A stretch of 64,000 bases of DNA, from contig NZ_HE978532.1 of the NCBI RefSeq assembly GCF_000311745.1, forward strand, positions 491,774 to 555,773, given 5' to 3'. Shown one piece after another: positions 10,365-19,743 of the stretch (positions are counted from its first letter, which is position 1; each line of letters begins with the position of its first letter). The notes beneath the pieces are model-generated. The model ran no database searches and had not been told where the DNA came from. It saw nothing but the letters and a program-made list of their open reading frames with translations. The stretch is from Anaerococcus obesiensis ph10 (lineage in GTDB: Bacteria; Bacillota; Clostridia; Tissierellales; Peptoniphilaceae). The position numbers and the translations under genes were made by a program.

Positions 10365-10623
10365 ATCGTCGGAAAATTCTCCTTACATTTAAAATTTGTA
10401 ATTATTCTCAAACAATGATATAACAACTTGTAGCATTTGTCAATAATAAAGCACTTCAAACATTTAAATTTTGCGATTTTCATAACTTTTAAAATTGATT
10501 TTTAAAAGTTCTTTTATAATTTTCAAATTAACAAATAAAACTTCTTACTATTATTATAAAAACAAGTTATTATCGTTTTTTGCTTTGTTGAAAGTATAAT
10601 ATTTCCAAAGAAAGAGGTGACCT

Positions 10624-11943
10624 ATGATATTAGATGAAAAAACATTTAAAGAATTAGAGAAAAATTATGAAAAAGATCCTAAAAATAAAGTTATTGAAAA
10701 TGCCATTTCAAATATGGGGATAATGGAGGCTTCTTTAAATAAAAATATTATCAACAAACATGATTTTATTTTTTCTAACGAAGTTGAAACTAAAGATGTT
10801 ACTAATCAAAGAAAAACTGGCAGATGTTGGATGTTTGCAGGTCTTAATATGATTAGAATGCATATTGCCAAAAAACTTAATATGGAAAAATTTGAGCTTT
10901 CTGAGTCTTTTCTTTATTTTTATGACAATATGGAAAAAGCAAATTTGTTTTTGCAAAGAGTTATTGATACAAAAGACTTGGATATTAAAGATAGAAAAGT
11001 TGAAGATGTTTTTTATTCAACTCCAGAAGACGGGGGATATTTTGAATTTTTCTATTATTTGATAAAAAAATATGGAATTGTTCCAAAGACAAATATGGGC
11101 GAACTTTTCCATACAGAGGAATCTTCTTTTATGTTTTATACTTTGGAAAATGCCCTCAAAAAAATCGCTATGGATATTAGAGCGACGGATGACGAAAAAG
11201 AAATTGAAATTTTAAGAAAAAAAGGTCTATCCTATGCCTACAATATTTTTGTAAAATCCATTGGAAAACCTGTTGAAAATTTTGATTTTAAATACTATGA
11301 CAAGGACAACAATTACAAAATCGAAAAAGATATGACGCCAAAGAATTTTTTTGATAAGTACGTTGGGGATTTTTTTGATGGAAAAATAAAATTATTAAAC
11401 GATCCAAGACATCCTTACAATAGGATTTTGGTTGATAAGAACGCAAAAAATGCAATAGATTTGCCAGATCTTGTTGGAATTAATGTTGACATGGATACAA
11501 TGAGTAAATCTGCTCAAAAATCTATAAAAAATAACGAAACAATGTGGTTTGCTTGCGATGTTGACATAGATAAAGACAGAGAAAGCGGAGTTATGGATGA
11601 AAATTTATTTAATTTTGACCAAACTTTTACCAATTTTGAAAAAATGACAAAAGCTCAAAGAATTGATTCTAGATATTCTTCAGCTTGCCACGCTATGAAT
11701 CTTACAGGATTTGACAAAAAAGATAAAGACGTGAAATTTTGGAAAATTGAAAATTCATGGGGAGAAGATAATGGACACGATGGATATTTTTCTATGACTG
11801 ACAAATGGTTTAGGGAAAATACTTTCGAGTTAATAGTCGACAAAAAATATTTAACCAAAAAAGTTTTGTCTGCCTTTGATAAGGAAAAAATCTATTATGA
11901 TGAGTTTGACCCGATGTATAAAATGCTAAAAAATATAAAATAA
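10624..11943 (+). CDS. pepC: aminopeptidase C (bleomycin hydrolase family, C1B cysteine peptidase)
   Basis: A cytoplasmic cysteine aminopeptidase that trims peptides. The 439-aa protein is close to the family length of about 440-450. The papain-type catalytic Cys is at about residue 68 (KTGRCWMFAGLN), His near 355 (SACHAMNLTGFDKK) and Asn near 377 (IENSWGEDNGHDGYF). The ATG follows a good Shine-Dalgarno sequence (AAAGAGGTGA, 10611-10620), and a TATAAT box sits at 10595-10600. It stands alone, divergent from the polysaccharide operon. Confidence 0.95.
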   Translation: MILDEKTFKELEKNYEKDPKNKVIENAISNMGIMEASLNKNIINKHDFIFSNEVETKDVTNQRKTGRCWMFAGLNMIRMHIAKKLNMEKFELSESFLYFYDNMEKANLFLQRVIDTKDLDIKDRKVEDVFYSTPEDGGYFEFFYYLIKKYGIVPKTNMGELFHTEESSFMFYTLENALKKIAMDIRATDDEKEIEILRKKGLSYAYNIFVKSIGKPVENFDFKYYDKDNNYKIEKDMTPKNFFDKYVGDFFDGKIKLLNDPRHPYNRILVDKNAKNAIDLPDLVGINVDMDTMSKSAQKSIKNNETMWFACDVDIDKDRESGVMDENLFNFDQTFTNFEKMTKAQRIDSRYSSACHAMNLTGFDKKDKDVKFWKIENSWGEDNGHDGYFSMTDKWFRENTFELIVDKKYLTKKVLSAFDKEKIYYDEFDPMYKMLKNIK

Positions 11944-11990
11944 AATCTTTGAAAAAAATTTATAAAGCTGGGCTTAATATAAATAAAAAA

Positions 11991-12006
11991 CCCAGCCTAG
12001 GCTGGG
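11991..12006. terminator. palindromic terminator hairpin CCCAGCCTAGGCTGGG
   Basis: A perfect 16-bp palindrome that is GC-rich against an AT-rich background. T-rich sequence follows it on the minus strand (six T's, then ATTTAT), and pepC ends 48 bases before it, so it probably separates pepC from the convergent PTS operon. An alternative pairing with GCTGGG at 11968-11973 could terminate pepC. Confidence 0.65.
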
Positions 12007-12190
12007 AAAATAAAGAAGAACGTTATACGGTATAAAATAAATAAGTCCGGGATTAAACAAAGTTCAACTTTATAAAATTTACAAAAGTAGTATTACTTCT
12101 TGTAAAAAATTATACCCCAGCAAATCGAAAAAGCAAGCGGAAACGATTTTTTCCGAAATGTTTTATGGCGTATTTTTATAATTCGAATAA

Positions 12191-12231
12191 TAAAAATCCT
12201 AGAAATAAAGAAATTTATACTAGGATTTTTA
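12191..12231. terminator. bidirectional terminator after PTS operon
   Basis: An inverted repeat, TAAAAATCCTAG and CTAGGATTTTTA, with a 17-base loop lies 46 bases after the IIA stop. Both arms end in A/T runs, so it can work in either direction. Between it and pepC no gene is supported. Confidence 0.75.
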
Positions 12232-12276
12232 TTTATTAAAATTTCATTCTCAATTTTTATAATTTTAAAAGGTAAT

Positions 12277-12678
12277 TTATTTTTCAATTATATCATTCAC
12301 AGATGCAATGCTTGATTTCCCAACCTCCAAAAGTTTATTTCTATCAAATATTTCATTTCTTGTGTTTGTATATTCCAAAACAGTAGCAAGATTTATTCCA
12401 GATATTATTTCTAATTTTCCTTTATAAATTTCTTCCTTTAGTAAACTTGAAACTATGTTGCTAGGAGTTCCATATAGTAAGTCACAAAAAACAACTACAC
12501 CATCACCAGAGTCCACTTTGTCAATTTTATTTTTTAATTCTTCAATAAAACTCTTTAAGTCTTGATCTGGTAGTAGTGAAATGTATGAAAAATTTTCCAG
12601 CTCTCCAGAAAACATTTTTATAGCATCATACATTCCTTCTGCAAATTTCCCATGACTTGCAATTATAATTCCTCTCAT
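12277..12678 (-). CDS. PTS mannose-family EIIA component
   Basis: Carries phosphate from HPr-His to EIIB in a mannose-class phosphotransferase system. 133 aa with the EIIA-Man fold start RGIIIASHGKFAEGM; the phosphorylated His is in ASHG (residue 9). The DLLYGTPSN block is also conserved. It is the last gene of the five-gene operon IIB, IIC, IID, IIA after the oxidoreductase, 11 bases after IID. The sugar is not determinable from sequence. Confidence 0.93.
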   Translation of the reverse strand: MRGIIIASHGKFAEGMYDAIKMFSGELENFSYISLLPDQDLKSFIEELKNKIDKVDSGDGVVVFCDLLYGTPSNIVSSLLKEEIYKGKLEIISGINLATVLEYTNTRNEIFDRNKLLEVGKSSIASVNDIIEK

Positions 12679-12689
12679 ATTCTTACATC

Positions 12690-13508
12690 CTAAAATATTC
12701 CAAAAAATGACAAGACAAGACTTACAGCTATTGTTGAAAAAATTAGTTTACTTATGCTGAAATTTTTCTTGCCTATCAAATAGTAAAATAAGAATAAAAC
12801 CAAGATTGTTAATATTCCTGGAAAAATTTTATCTAAATTTTCTTGAACGTTTATAGCAGCCTTCCCAAATCCAAAATTTAATTTGCTTTGTAAATTAACC
12901 ATATTAGCTGATAAAGCCCCCATCATTCCCATACCAAGAATATTTGCTCCATACAATACATATCTCATTTGCTTTGAAGATAAAACATCTTTTATAGCAT
13001 CACGACCTTTTTTATAAGTTAAATTTGTTGTAATAACCAACTCTGCCATCAAAATAGCATTTCCCAAAAATAACATTGGAAGAGCAAAAAAGGAACCTTT
13101 TACAGCCATAGTACTTGCAGCTAATATGCAAAGTGTTTGAAATGTTCCAGCACTAAAGGAATCTCCGAAAGCAGCAACCGGTCCCATAAGACCAGTTTTA
13201 ATAGCCACTATTGCATCACTTGAAATTTTTCCTGTTCTAGCTTTTTCTTCCTCCATGGCGATTGTCAGTCCAACAATCAATCCGCCAGCTGTAGCATTTG
13301 TATTAAATAACTTCATATGACGAACAAGTGCTTCTTTTAATTCACTTTTTTCTGTATACAATTTTTTTAATATCGGCAAAAAAGCATAGGTAAAAGCTAA
13401 AGCTTGCATTCTCTCAAAGTTAAGAGATAATTCAGTAGCAAAATACCACCTTCTCATAACCCTATTTATATCTTTTTGACTAATACTTATTTCTTTATTT
13501 TCACTCAT
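12690..13508 (-). CDS. PTS mannose-family EIID component
   Basis: Membrane subunit of the Man-class permease, working with EIIC. I place the start at 13508 (MSENKEIS), because GGAGG lies 7 bases before that ATG, whereas an in-frame ATG at 13529 has no such site; this gives 272 aa. Features include the WYFATELSLNFERMQALAF amphipathic N-terminus, NTNATAGGLIVGLTIAMEEE, GLMGPVAAFGDSF, typical of EIID, and a C-terminal membrane helix. It overlaps the EIIC stop by 8 bases. Confidence 0.93.
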   Translation of the reverse strand: MSENKEISISQKDINRVMRRWYFATELSLNFERMQALAFTYAFLPILKKLYTEKSELKEALVRHMKLFNTNATAGGLIVGLTIAMEEEKARTGKISSDAIVAIKTGLMGPVAAFGDSFSAGTFQTLCILAASTMAVKGSFFALPMLFLGNAILMAELVITTNLTYKKGRDAIKDVLSSKQMRYVLYGANILGMGMMGALSANMVNLQSKLNFGFGKAAINVQENLDKIFPGILTILVLFLFYYLIGKKNFSISKLIFSTIAVSLVLSFFGIF

Positions 13509-14271
13509 TTTTAGCCTCCAATTTTTCATCTACTTCCTTTTTGTTGTAGACTAGTATAAAAGCAACACTTATTAAAATTGCACCAGCAACTAAATTATTT
13601 AATCCTAGAGCTTTTACCAAAATAAAGCCAATTATTGTATAAGGAATTAATTTTGGCTTACCAATAGAATTCATTATAAGAGCAAATCCTACAGCAGGCA
13701 TAACATTTCCTGCAACTTCTAATCCATGAAGCATCCATTCTGGTATAAAAGCTAACAAATCTAGCATTACATTTTGCCCTAATAAAACCACTAAAAAAAC
13801 TGGCAAAAACAATAAAGGAAAAGCCAATAAAGCTGGATACAAAATCGCATTTTTTTCTAATTTTTTAGTATCTACATCTTCTACCGCCTTATCTGCTCCG
13901 TGTGCAAAACGTACATTAATAATTTTTCTTAAACTCATTAATTGTGCTCCAAGTAATCCCAAAGGAACTGCGAGAGCAATCGCCTGATCAACATTTAAAT
14001 TTGCTGATAAAGCTAAAGGAATCATAGTGGTTGCCGCCATAGTTTGATCAGTTGGCATATTTCCACCAGGAGCAATAATTCCAGCAAAAACAGCAGAAAT
14101 ACCTCCTCCTAAAATCAAACCTTGAGTCAAATTTCCGCTTATTATACCGGCGACAACCCCTACAAATATCGCATTTCCTATAAAAAATAAAGCAAAATAT
14201 CCACCCAACATACTTCTTGAAATCCAATAAATTAGACCCATAGCAATAGCCATTATTAAAGCATTTTCCAT
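13501..14271 (-). CDS. PTS mannose/sorbose-family EIIC component
   Basis: The sugar-translocating membrane subunit. 256 aa with about seven hydrophobic segments and the typical EIIC-Man pattern (GNLTQGLILGGGISAVFAG, PGGNMPTDQTMAATTMIP). It sits 10 bases after EIIB and overlaps EIID by 8 bases, so the two membrane subunits are probably coupled in translation. Confidence 0.93.
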   Translation of the reverse strand: MENALIMAIAMGLIYWISRSMLGGYFALFFIGNAIFVGVVAGIISGNLTQGLILGGGISAVFAGIIAPGGNMPTDQTMAATTMIPLALSANLNVDQAIALAVPLGLLGAQLMSLRKIINVRFAHGADKAVEDVDTKKLEKNAILYPALLAFPLLFLPVFLVVLLGQNVMLDLLAFIPEWMLHGLEVAGNVMPAVGFALIMNSIGKPKLIPYTIIGFILVKALGLNNLVAGAILISVAFILVYNKKEVDEKLEAKNE

Positions 14272-14281
14272 ACGATTCTCC

Positions 14282-14755
14282 TTATATTTTTTTCTTCATA
14301 TTTTCTAAACTTATTTTAGAATTTTCAGGTATAGATTGAGAATAAACATCTATTTCCTTTTTTCCTAAAATATCAAGTTTTTCAATTTCTTTTTCAGATA
14401 AAGAAACTCCTTGAATAATTTGCTTTCTTTCTGATGTACTTTCAGAAGCACCAACATTTATTTCTTCCAATATTAATCCATTTTCAACAGCTTTATAGCA
14501 ACTATCTACATTTTTAAAAATAAGCATTACATTATCGTCACTAGATTCTAAACATTTATTTAGATTTTTTATAGATACAATATCAACTTTTTTGTCAGCT
14601 GCTGCCATTTTGTATATATCTGCCATGAACTCATCATCAACAAGTTCATCATCAGCAAGAATTATTCTGTCTACAGGATTATATTTTATCCACTTAGCAA
14701 CAACCTGACCGTGTATGAGTCTATAATCAATACGTGTCATTTTTATTTTCGCCAT
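14282..14755 (-). CDS. PTS mannose/sorbose-family EIIB component
   Basis: Receives phosphate from EIIA on a His and passes it to the incoming sugar. 157 aa, the normal length. The motif RIDYRLIHGQVVAKW holds the phospho-His (about residue 15), followed by RIILADDELVDDEF. It lies 9 bases after the oxidoreductase gene. Because EIIA and EIIB are separate polypeptides, this is the split form of the system. Confidence 0.94.
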   Translation of the reverse strand: MAKIKMTRIDYRLIHGQVVAKWIKYNPVDRIILADDELVDDEFMADIYKMAAADKKVDIVSIKNLNKCLESSDDNVMLIFKNVDSCYKAVENGLILEEINVGASESTSERKQIIQGVSLSEKEIEKLDILGKKEIDVYSQSIPENSKISLENMKKKI

Positions 14756-14764
14756 AAATACTCC

Positions 14765-15775
14765 TTATATTTTTTCAATTTTACCAGACTCTAAGCTTCT
14801 ATGGATAGCTTCTGTTAGTTTAGCAGCTTGGAGACCATCATAAACATCAGCTACGAATTCTTTATTATTAATTAAAGCATCTACAAAAAAATTAATCGGA
14901 TCTGCACCAAAGCCTATAACTTTTCCATGAAAATCATTAAAGAAAAAAACATTAGGTGTATGCAATTTATTTTTATCAAAAATTTCAACACCCCTGTTTT
15001 GATTATCAATTCTAATCAATTCTTCACTCGTTATTATTGATGTTTTTCCATCATTATTTTTTGCAAAACCTTTTGGCAGAATCCACGAATTTTCTAAAGT
15101 ACATACACATCCATTTTCAAACTTTATAATTGAAGTTACACTATCATAAGTATCTACTCCCATGCTAGGTAAAAGTTTTTTTGAACCAACAGCATACACA
15201 TCAACCGCTTCACAATCCATATACCATCTCATCAAATCTACACAATGAACACCCAAAAAATCTACAGGATCAGAAGAGCCTCCCCATTTAAACCATTCAG
15301 TCGGCACATCAATAATATCATCCATATTCATATAAGCTCTTATTGGATAACCTTTGCTTGATTTTAATTTATTATAAATAAATATAGCAGCAGGATCCCA
15401 CCTCTTATGAAAATCTACAGCAACTCTAACTTTATTTTTCTTAGCAGCCTCATATATTTTTTTACAATCATCCACGCTTGTTGCCAAAGGCTTTTCAATA
15501 AGTAAATCTACGCCCTTTTCAATACAAGCCAAAGCAGGCTCTACATGAAGATGATCAGGCGTTACAATTGATGCAGCATCAATTTTTTCATTTTCTAACA
15601 TATCTTCTACATTATTGTAAGTTTTTAAGCCATAATTTTTTTCAATGTTTTCTCTTATTTTTTCACTTTGATCGCAAACAGCAATTAAATTAACATAAGG
15701 ATTTTGATGATATACATCCACATGATGAATACCATAAATCCCCGCACCAATTACTGCTACATTTAGTTTCTCCAT
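14765..15775 (-). CDS. Gfo/Idh/MocA-family NAD(P)-dependent oxidoreductase
   Basis: A sugar or inositol dehydrogenase-type enzyme. 336 aa. The N-terminal Rossmann motif is NVAVIGAGIYGIHH, followed by TPDHLHVEPALACIEKG and the conserved Lys in LIEKPLATSVDDC; the C-terminal domain has the WFKWGGSSDPVDFLGVHCVD segment. It is first in the operon with the Man-class PTS, so it probably modifies the sugar or sugar phosphate imported. Substrate is unknown. Promoter and possible operator lie just upstream. Confidence 0.9.
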   Translation of the reverse strand: MEKLNVAVIGAGIYGIHHVDVYHQNPYVNLIAVCDQSEKIRENIEKNYGLKTYNNVEDMLENEKIDAASIVTPDHLHVEPALACIEKGVDLLIEKPLATSVDDCKKIYEAAKKNKVRVAVDFHKRWDPAAIFIYNKLKSSKGYPIRAYMNMDDIIDVPTEWFKWGGSSDPVDFLGVHCVDLMRWYMDCEAVDVYAVGSKKLLPSMGVDTYDSVTSIIKFENGCVCTLENSWILPKGFAKNNDGKTSIITSEELIRIDNQNRGVEIFDKNKLHTPNVFFFNDFHGKVIGFGADPINFFVDALINNKEFVADVYDGLQAAKLTEAIHRSLESGKIEKI

Positions 15776-15835
15776 AAATTTTTCCTTTCCTTAATATAAA
15801 AATGATTTATATTGTTGTTCCATTCTTTTAAAAGT

Positions 15836-15864
15836 ATTGTAACATAATTTTATTAAAATTACAA
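15836..15864 (-). promoter_or_regulatory. sigma-A-type promoter with overlapping inverted repeat for the oxidoreductase/PTS operon
   Basis: On the minus strand TTGTAA (15864-15859), a 17-base spacer and TACAAT (15841-15836) form a good promoter. The same bases make an inverted repeat TTGTAA-N16-TTACAA (15837-15864), and a 10-bp palindrome CTTTTAAAAG lies just downstream. The divergent RpiR-type gene starts 70 bases away, so this is the likely operator. Binding is inference. Confidence 0.55.
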
Positions 15865-15933
15865 CATTTATTTTTTTTATGTAGTTTTGCTACTTGTATT
15901 TATATATAGTAAGATAAAAGCAGAGGTGATATT

Positions 15934-16815
15934 ATGTCTGATGAATTAATTTTGGATAAAATTGAAGCTATGCTACCTTACTTTACTAAATCAGAACTAA
16001 AAGTAGCAGAATATATTTTAAATTCTAATAATACAATCAACTGTAGTCTATCTACACTTGCAAAAAAAATCAAAGTTAGTGAACCAACAATAATAAGATT
16101 TTCAAGATCAATTGGACTAAACGGATACTCAGATTTAAAATTAAAATTGTCTATAAATAATTCAATAAACGATAGTAAAGAGTTAAAAAATTTAGATATA
16201 AAATTAAATAAAGGCGATGATGCTTACGAAATTTATAGATCATTATCAGAATACACAATAAAATCTATTAGAAGCACGTGGCATAATACCTTAGATAAAA
16301 AATCATTTGAAAAAGCAATAGATTTGATTTACAACACTCATAAAAATAATAAAAAAATTTTTTTAACTGGTATGGGCGTTTCATCGATATTGGCAGAATC
16401 CCTACAAATAAAATTAATGAGATTAGATATAGACTCAATATTTTATTCAGATATACATTTAAGATTAGAAGCTTGCTCAAACTTAAAAAAAGATGATTTA
16501 CTAATATGCTTTACTACCCTTGGAAAATCTAAAGAAAATCATGATTTTATAAATTTAGCTAAAGAAAAAGGAGTAAAGGTAATTCTTATTACTCAATTTG
16601 GAGTAAATAAAATAAATAAGTCATCAGATATAGTTATCTATACTTCCGCAATAGAAAATAATCTAAGGCTTGCAACTCAAGCATCATTTATTGTTCAAAA
16701 TTTAATTATAGAAACAATTTTTCTTTCCCTAGCTTTGAAAGATTTTGATAAGATAAGTGAATCCGTGAAAGATACAAAAGATATTTTTCATAAATATGGA
16801 TATAATCTAAATTAG
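15934..16815 (+). CDS. RpiR/MurR-family transcriptional regulator (HTH + SIS)
   Basis: A sugar-phosphate-sensing regulator. 293 aa: an N-terminal HTH_6 domain (about residues 1-78, with CSLSTLAKKIKVSEPTIIRF as recognition region) and a C-terminal SIS domain (about 120-260, with IFLTGMGVSSILAESLQIKL and DLLICFTTLGKSKE). It is divergent from the oxidoreductase/PTS operon and probably controls it in answer to the phosphorylated sugar. GAGGTGAT precedes the ATG. Confidence 0.92.
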   Translation: MSDELILDKIEAMLPYFTKSELKVAEYILNSNNTINCSLSTLAKKIKVSEPTIIRFSRSIGLNGYSDLKLKLSINNSINDSKELKNLDIKLNKGDDAYEIYRSLSEYTIKSIRSTWHNTLDKKSFEKAIDLIYNTHKNNKKIFLTGMGVSSILAESLQIKLMRLDIDSIFYSDIHLRLEACSNLKKDDLLICFTTLGKSKENHDFINLAKEKGVKVILITQFGVNKINKSSDIVIYTSAIENNLRLATQASFIVQNLIIETIFLSLALKDFDKISESVKDTKDIFHKYGYNLN

Positions 16816-16930
16816 GCTTTTAAAAATACCAAAACAGCCAAAGATTTAATTGCCGTTAATATATAAATACAAATATATTTTTAATCATTTCTTCTTTATA
16901 AAAATCTATCTATCATTTTATATCTAAACG

Positions 16931-16975
16931 CGAAAACCCCTCTATCCATTTTTGGACTTTGGGGTTTACTTTATT
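16931..16975. terminator. convergent terminator between regulator and S41 protease genes
   Basis: Nested inverted repeats (AAACCCC/GGGGTTT outside, TCCA/TGGA inside) with T-rich sequence following on the plus strand. It lies between two convergent genes and probably ends both transcripts. Confidence 0.65.
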
Positions 16976-16989
16976 TTATCTATTTTTAT

Positions 16990-18384
16990 TTATTCCTCAA
17001 TTTTTTCCAATTTTTTTATTGTATCTATTGATTCGTTTAGGCTTTCTGTGTTTATGTCTGGGTTTGTTTTTTCTTCTTCGTTTATCATGCCGTCTGGGGC
17101 GTAGCCTAGGGTGTTTGTGTAGGTGAAAACTAAGCCGGAATTTGGGCATACGTCATTTATTAAGCCAAGTGTTACTCCATCTCCCCCTGTTTTTTTCCCT
17201 ACTAATTTTGCAATTTTTGCGTTTTTACAAAAATTTGCCATTCCTTCGGCTGCTGAATATACTCCTTCGTCAACTAATAAATACAAATCTCCTTTAAATT
17301 TATTTTTTTTCATTGGAGTGATTTCTATTTTGTCTTTGCTATAATATGAAAAATCTTTTAAATCTTCTTTGTGTTCAAGATCCATTTTTTCTATATTTAC
17401 ATTTGAAATATCTTCAAAGCCAAGCTCTTCGCTTTCTAATAATAGCTTTGTTCTCATTCCATCTTTAAAAAACATGTGGTTGTTTACGGAAATTTTTTTG
17501 TCTATGAGTCTTGGCAAAAGATATTCTTGCCAATATTCTATATTTCCACCGGAATTTTCTCTGATGTCTATTATTATGGTTTTTAAATCTTGATTTTCTT
17601 CTAAAAATTTGTCTAATTTTTTCATATCTTCTGAAAGTTCATATTCTGCTAGCATTTCTTTTATTTTTATTAGTCCCAAACTTGGTGCTAGCATTTTTAC
17701 TTCCATATTTTCGCCGGAATTTTCTGTGTATAGGGTTCTTCTCCTGATTTTTTTCCTATCAGCCTTATTTGATTGGACTCCATCAACTCCGTATCTATCT
17801 CTTACGCTTTCTTTGTTCAGTGTTAAAAATTCGTAATACATTGACGGATCTGTCCAAAAATGTGAATAGTATTCTAAGGTTTCTTCTACGTAATCTTTTT
17901 GTGCAATTGTTGCGTGGTCATTGTGCAAATCTTCCATTATTTTTTGCATAGTGTTTGTAAATTCTTGGTCGTTTTTGCAAAATTTTATTTCGCTTAAATA
18001 TTTTGAATAATTTGCCAAAAAGTCAACTCCGTATTGCCTTTTCAAAACTCCAAAAAATGGATAATTATCTCTAATTTCATTAAAAAGATAATTGAAATCT
18101 TCTACCATTTCTTCTTGGCTTAATTCTTTTTTTTCTACCTTATCTTCAAAAACTAATTTGCATGGCCCATCTAATTTTTTATACCATGCCATATAGGCTT
18201 CTATTGATTTAAATTCATCAATTTTATCTGGATTTATTTCTATTATTTTCTTCTCTTTTGGCTTTTTTTCTGAAATCAAACTATCTTTTCTTTTTTCTAG
18301 ATAGTTTATTCTCCTTTGAGCGCATGATGAAAATAAAATAATAATCGCCAAAAATAAAATGCTTATCTTACTTTTTTTCTTCAT
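16990..18384 (-). CDS. S41-family peptidase, predicted lipoprotein
   Basis: A tail-specific-protease-type serine peptidase exported and lipid-anchored. I choose the start at 18384 (MKKKSKIS), which has GGAGG five bases before it, giving 464 aa; an upstream ATG at 18396 overlaps that site. The signal peptide ends in the lipobox LFSSC. The S41 core is C-terminal: TIIIDIRENSGGN, then the catalytic Ser in GVYSAAEGMANF (about residue 375) and Lys in VGKKTGGDG (about 393). No PDZ domain is obvious. The N-terminal 200 residues are unassigned. The start overlaps the upstream small membrane protein gene by 17 bases. Confidence 0.85.
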   Translation of the reverse strand: MKKKSKISILFLAIIILFSSCAQRRINYLEKRKDSLISEKKPKEKKIIEINPDKIDEFKSIEAYMAWYKKLDGPCKLVFEDKVEKKELSQEEMVEDFNYLFNEIRDNYPFFGVLKRQYGVDFLANYSKYLSEIKFCKNDQEFTNTMQKIMEDLHNDHATIAQKDYVEETLEYYSHFWTDPSMYYEFLTLNKESVRDRYGVDGVQSNKADRKKIRRRTLYTENSGENMEVKMLAPSLGLIKIKEMLAEYELSEDMKKLDKFLEENQDLKTIIIDIRENSGGNIEYWQEYLLPRLIDKKISVNNHMFFKDGMRTKLLLESEELGFEDISNVNIEKMDLEHKEDLKDFSYYSKDKIEITPMKKNKFKGDLYLLVDEGVYSAAEGMANFCKNAKIAKLVGKKTGGDGVTLGLINDVCPNSGLVFTYTNTLGYAPDGMINEEEKTNPDINTESLNESIDTIKKLEKIEE

Positions 18385-18715
18385 CAAGTCCTCCATTTAT
18401 AACCCAATCTCTTTTTTTTATTTCGTATAAAAAGGGAAGAATGCCTATTGGATTTATTAATGAAAAAGCCATTATCATCAAAAGTTTAAAGTAAAGTCCT
18501 TTTTTTTCATTTCTCAAAATTGAGCCTGTGCTTTTGTTGTTGGTTTTTATTAAATATATTCCTCTTAAAAGCAAAAATATTCCACCAGCAATTTCAAAAC
18601 CTTCTTTATAATATATGCCAAAAGCGAAAACGCAAATTGCAGACAAAAAGTAAAGAAAGTATGCTATTTTATTTTTTGTATTGTATTTTTTTAATTTTGT
18701 AATTTCTCTACTCAT
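18368..18715 (-). CDS. small membrane protein of unknown function
   Basis: 115 aa with three hydrophobic stretches (about residues 17-35, 38-52, 73-93) and charged ends. I do not recognise a family. It overlaps the S41 lipoprotein gene by 17 bases, so the two are probably co-translated and may act together. The ribosome site of the lipoprotein lies inside this gene. Confidence 0.65.
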   Translation of the reverse strand: MSREITKLKKYNTKNKIAYFLYFLSAICVFAFGIYYKEGFEIAGGIFLLLRGIYLIKTNNKSTGSILRNEKKGLYFKLLMIMAFSLINPIGILPFLYEIKKRDWVINGGLDEEKK

Positions 18716-18732
18716 AAGTCTATTATATCAAA

Positions 18733-19743
18733 TTAAAGTCCTAAATTCGGATACACTTTCAAATAATTATCAGACCTTGCTCCAGCTTTGTAATTTAAAT
18801 ATCCTGCCATAGCAATCATTGCCGCATTATCTGTGCACAAAATTATATCTGGATAATAAAATTCGACTCCCCTTTTTTCACATTCTTCTTTTAGTCTTTC
18901 TTTTAATCTAGAATTTGCAGCAACTCCTCCTGATACTGCAAATGTATTTAATCCTGTTTCATCTATCAATCGCATAGATTTTTCTACCAAAACATCTACA
19001 ACGGCTTCTTGAAAACTTGCTGCCAAGTCTGCCTTGTTTATTTCTAAATTTTTTTGCTTTTGGTGGTTCATATAATTTAAAACTGAAGTTTTTAAACCTG
19101 AAAATGAAAAATCGTAAGAATCTTTTTCTAGCATAATTCTTGGAAAATCTATGGCATCCTTTCTTCCTTCTTTGGAAAGTTTATCAATTTTTGGTCCACC
19201 TGGATAGCCAAGTCCGATTGACCTTGCAATTTTATCGTAAGATTCGCCAGCAGCATCATCTCTTGTTGTTCCAATTATTTCATAATCTGTATAATCGTTT
19301 ACTTTTACAAGATAAGTATGACCTCCACTTACAACCAAAGAAATAAATGGTGGCTCTAGGTCTTTATTTGACAAATAATTTGCACAAATATGTCCTTGCA
19401 TGTGATTTGTTCCAATCATTGGAATATTTGCTGACAAAGAAAGAGCTTTTGCCGCAGAAATTCCTACCAAAAGTGAGCCAATAAGTCCAGGACCTTTGGT
19501 AACAGAAATTAAATCAATATCGCTATAAGATAAATTTGTATCCAAAAGCGCCTTTTCAATCAAAGGATTGATTGCCTCAAGGTGTTTTCTTGATGCGATT
19601 TCTGGCACAACTCCTCCAAATATTTTATGTATATCAATTTGTGATGATATTAAATTAATCAAAACTTCCCTGTCGTTTTTCAAAATAGCAACTGAAGAAT
19701 CGTCACAGGAAGTTTCAATTCCCATTGTATAAAAATCTTTCAT
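18733..19743 (-). CDS. tsaD: tRNA N6-threonylcarbamoyladenosine transferase subunit TsaD
   Basis: Transfers the threonylcarbamoyl group to A37 of ANN-decoding tRNAs. 336 aa, the normal length. The start MGIETSCDDSSVAIL, the metal-binding HMQGH (about residue 112), SLVVSGGHTYLV, GLGYPGGPKIDKL and AVSGGVAANSRL are all conserved. It follows rimI with no gap (stop 19744, start 19743), as last gene of the tsaE-tsaB-rimI-tsaD operon. Confidence 0.97.
   Translation of the reverse strand: MKDFYTMGIETSCDDSSVAILKNDREVLINLISSQIDIHKIFGGVVPEIASRKHLEAINPLIEKALLDTNLSYSDIDLISVTKGPGLIGSLLVGISAAKALSLSANIPMIGTNHMQGHICANYLSNKDLEPPFISLVVSGGHTYLVKVNDYTDYEIIGTTRDDAAGESYDKIARSIGLGYPGGPKIDKLSKEGRKDAIDFPRIMLEKDSYDFSFSGLKTSVLNYMNHQKQKNLEINKADLAASFQEAVVDVLVEKSMRLIDETGLNTFAVSGGVAANSRLKERLKEECEKRGVEFYYPDIILCTDNAAMIAMAGYLNYKAGARSDNYLKVYPNLGL

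Noticed and set aside
12093-12287. 64-aa minus-strand open frame after the IIA gene
   Set aside because: It runs through a strong terminator hairpin and lacks a ribosome site; low-complexity Ile/Lys composition.
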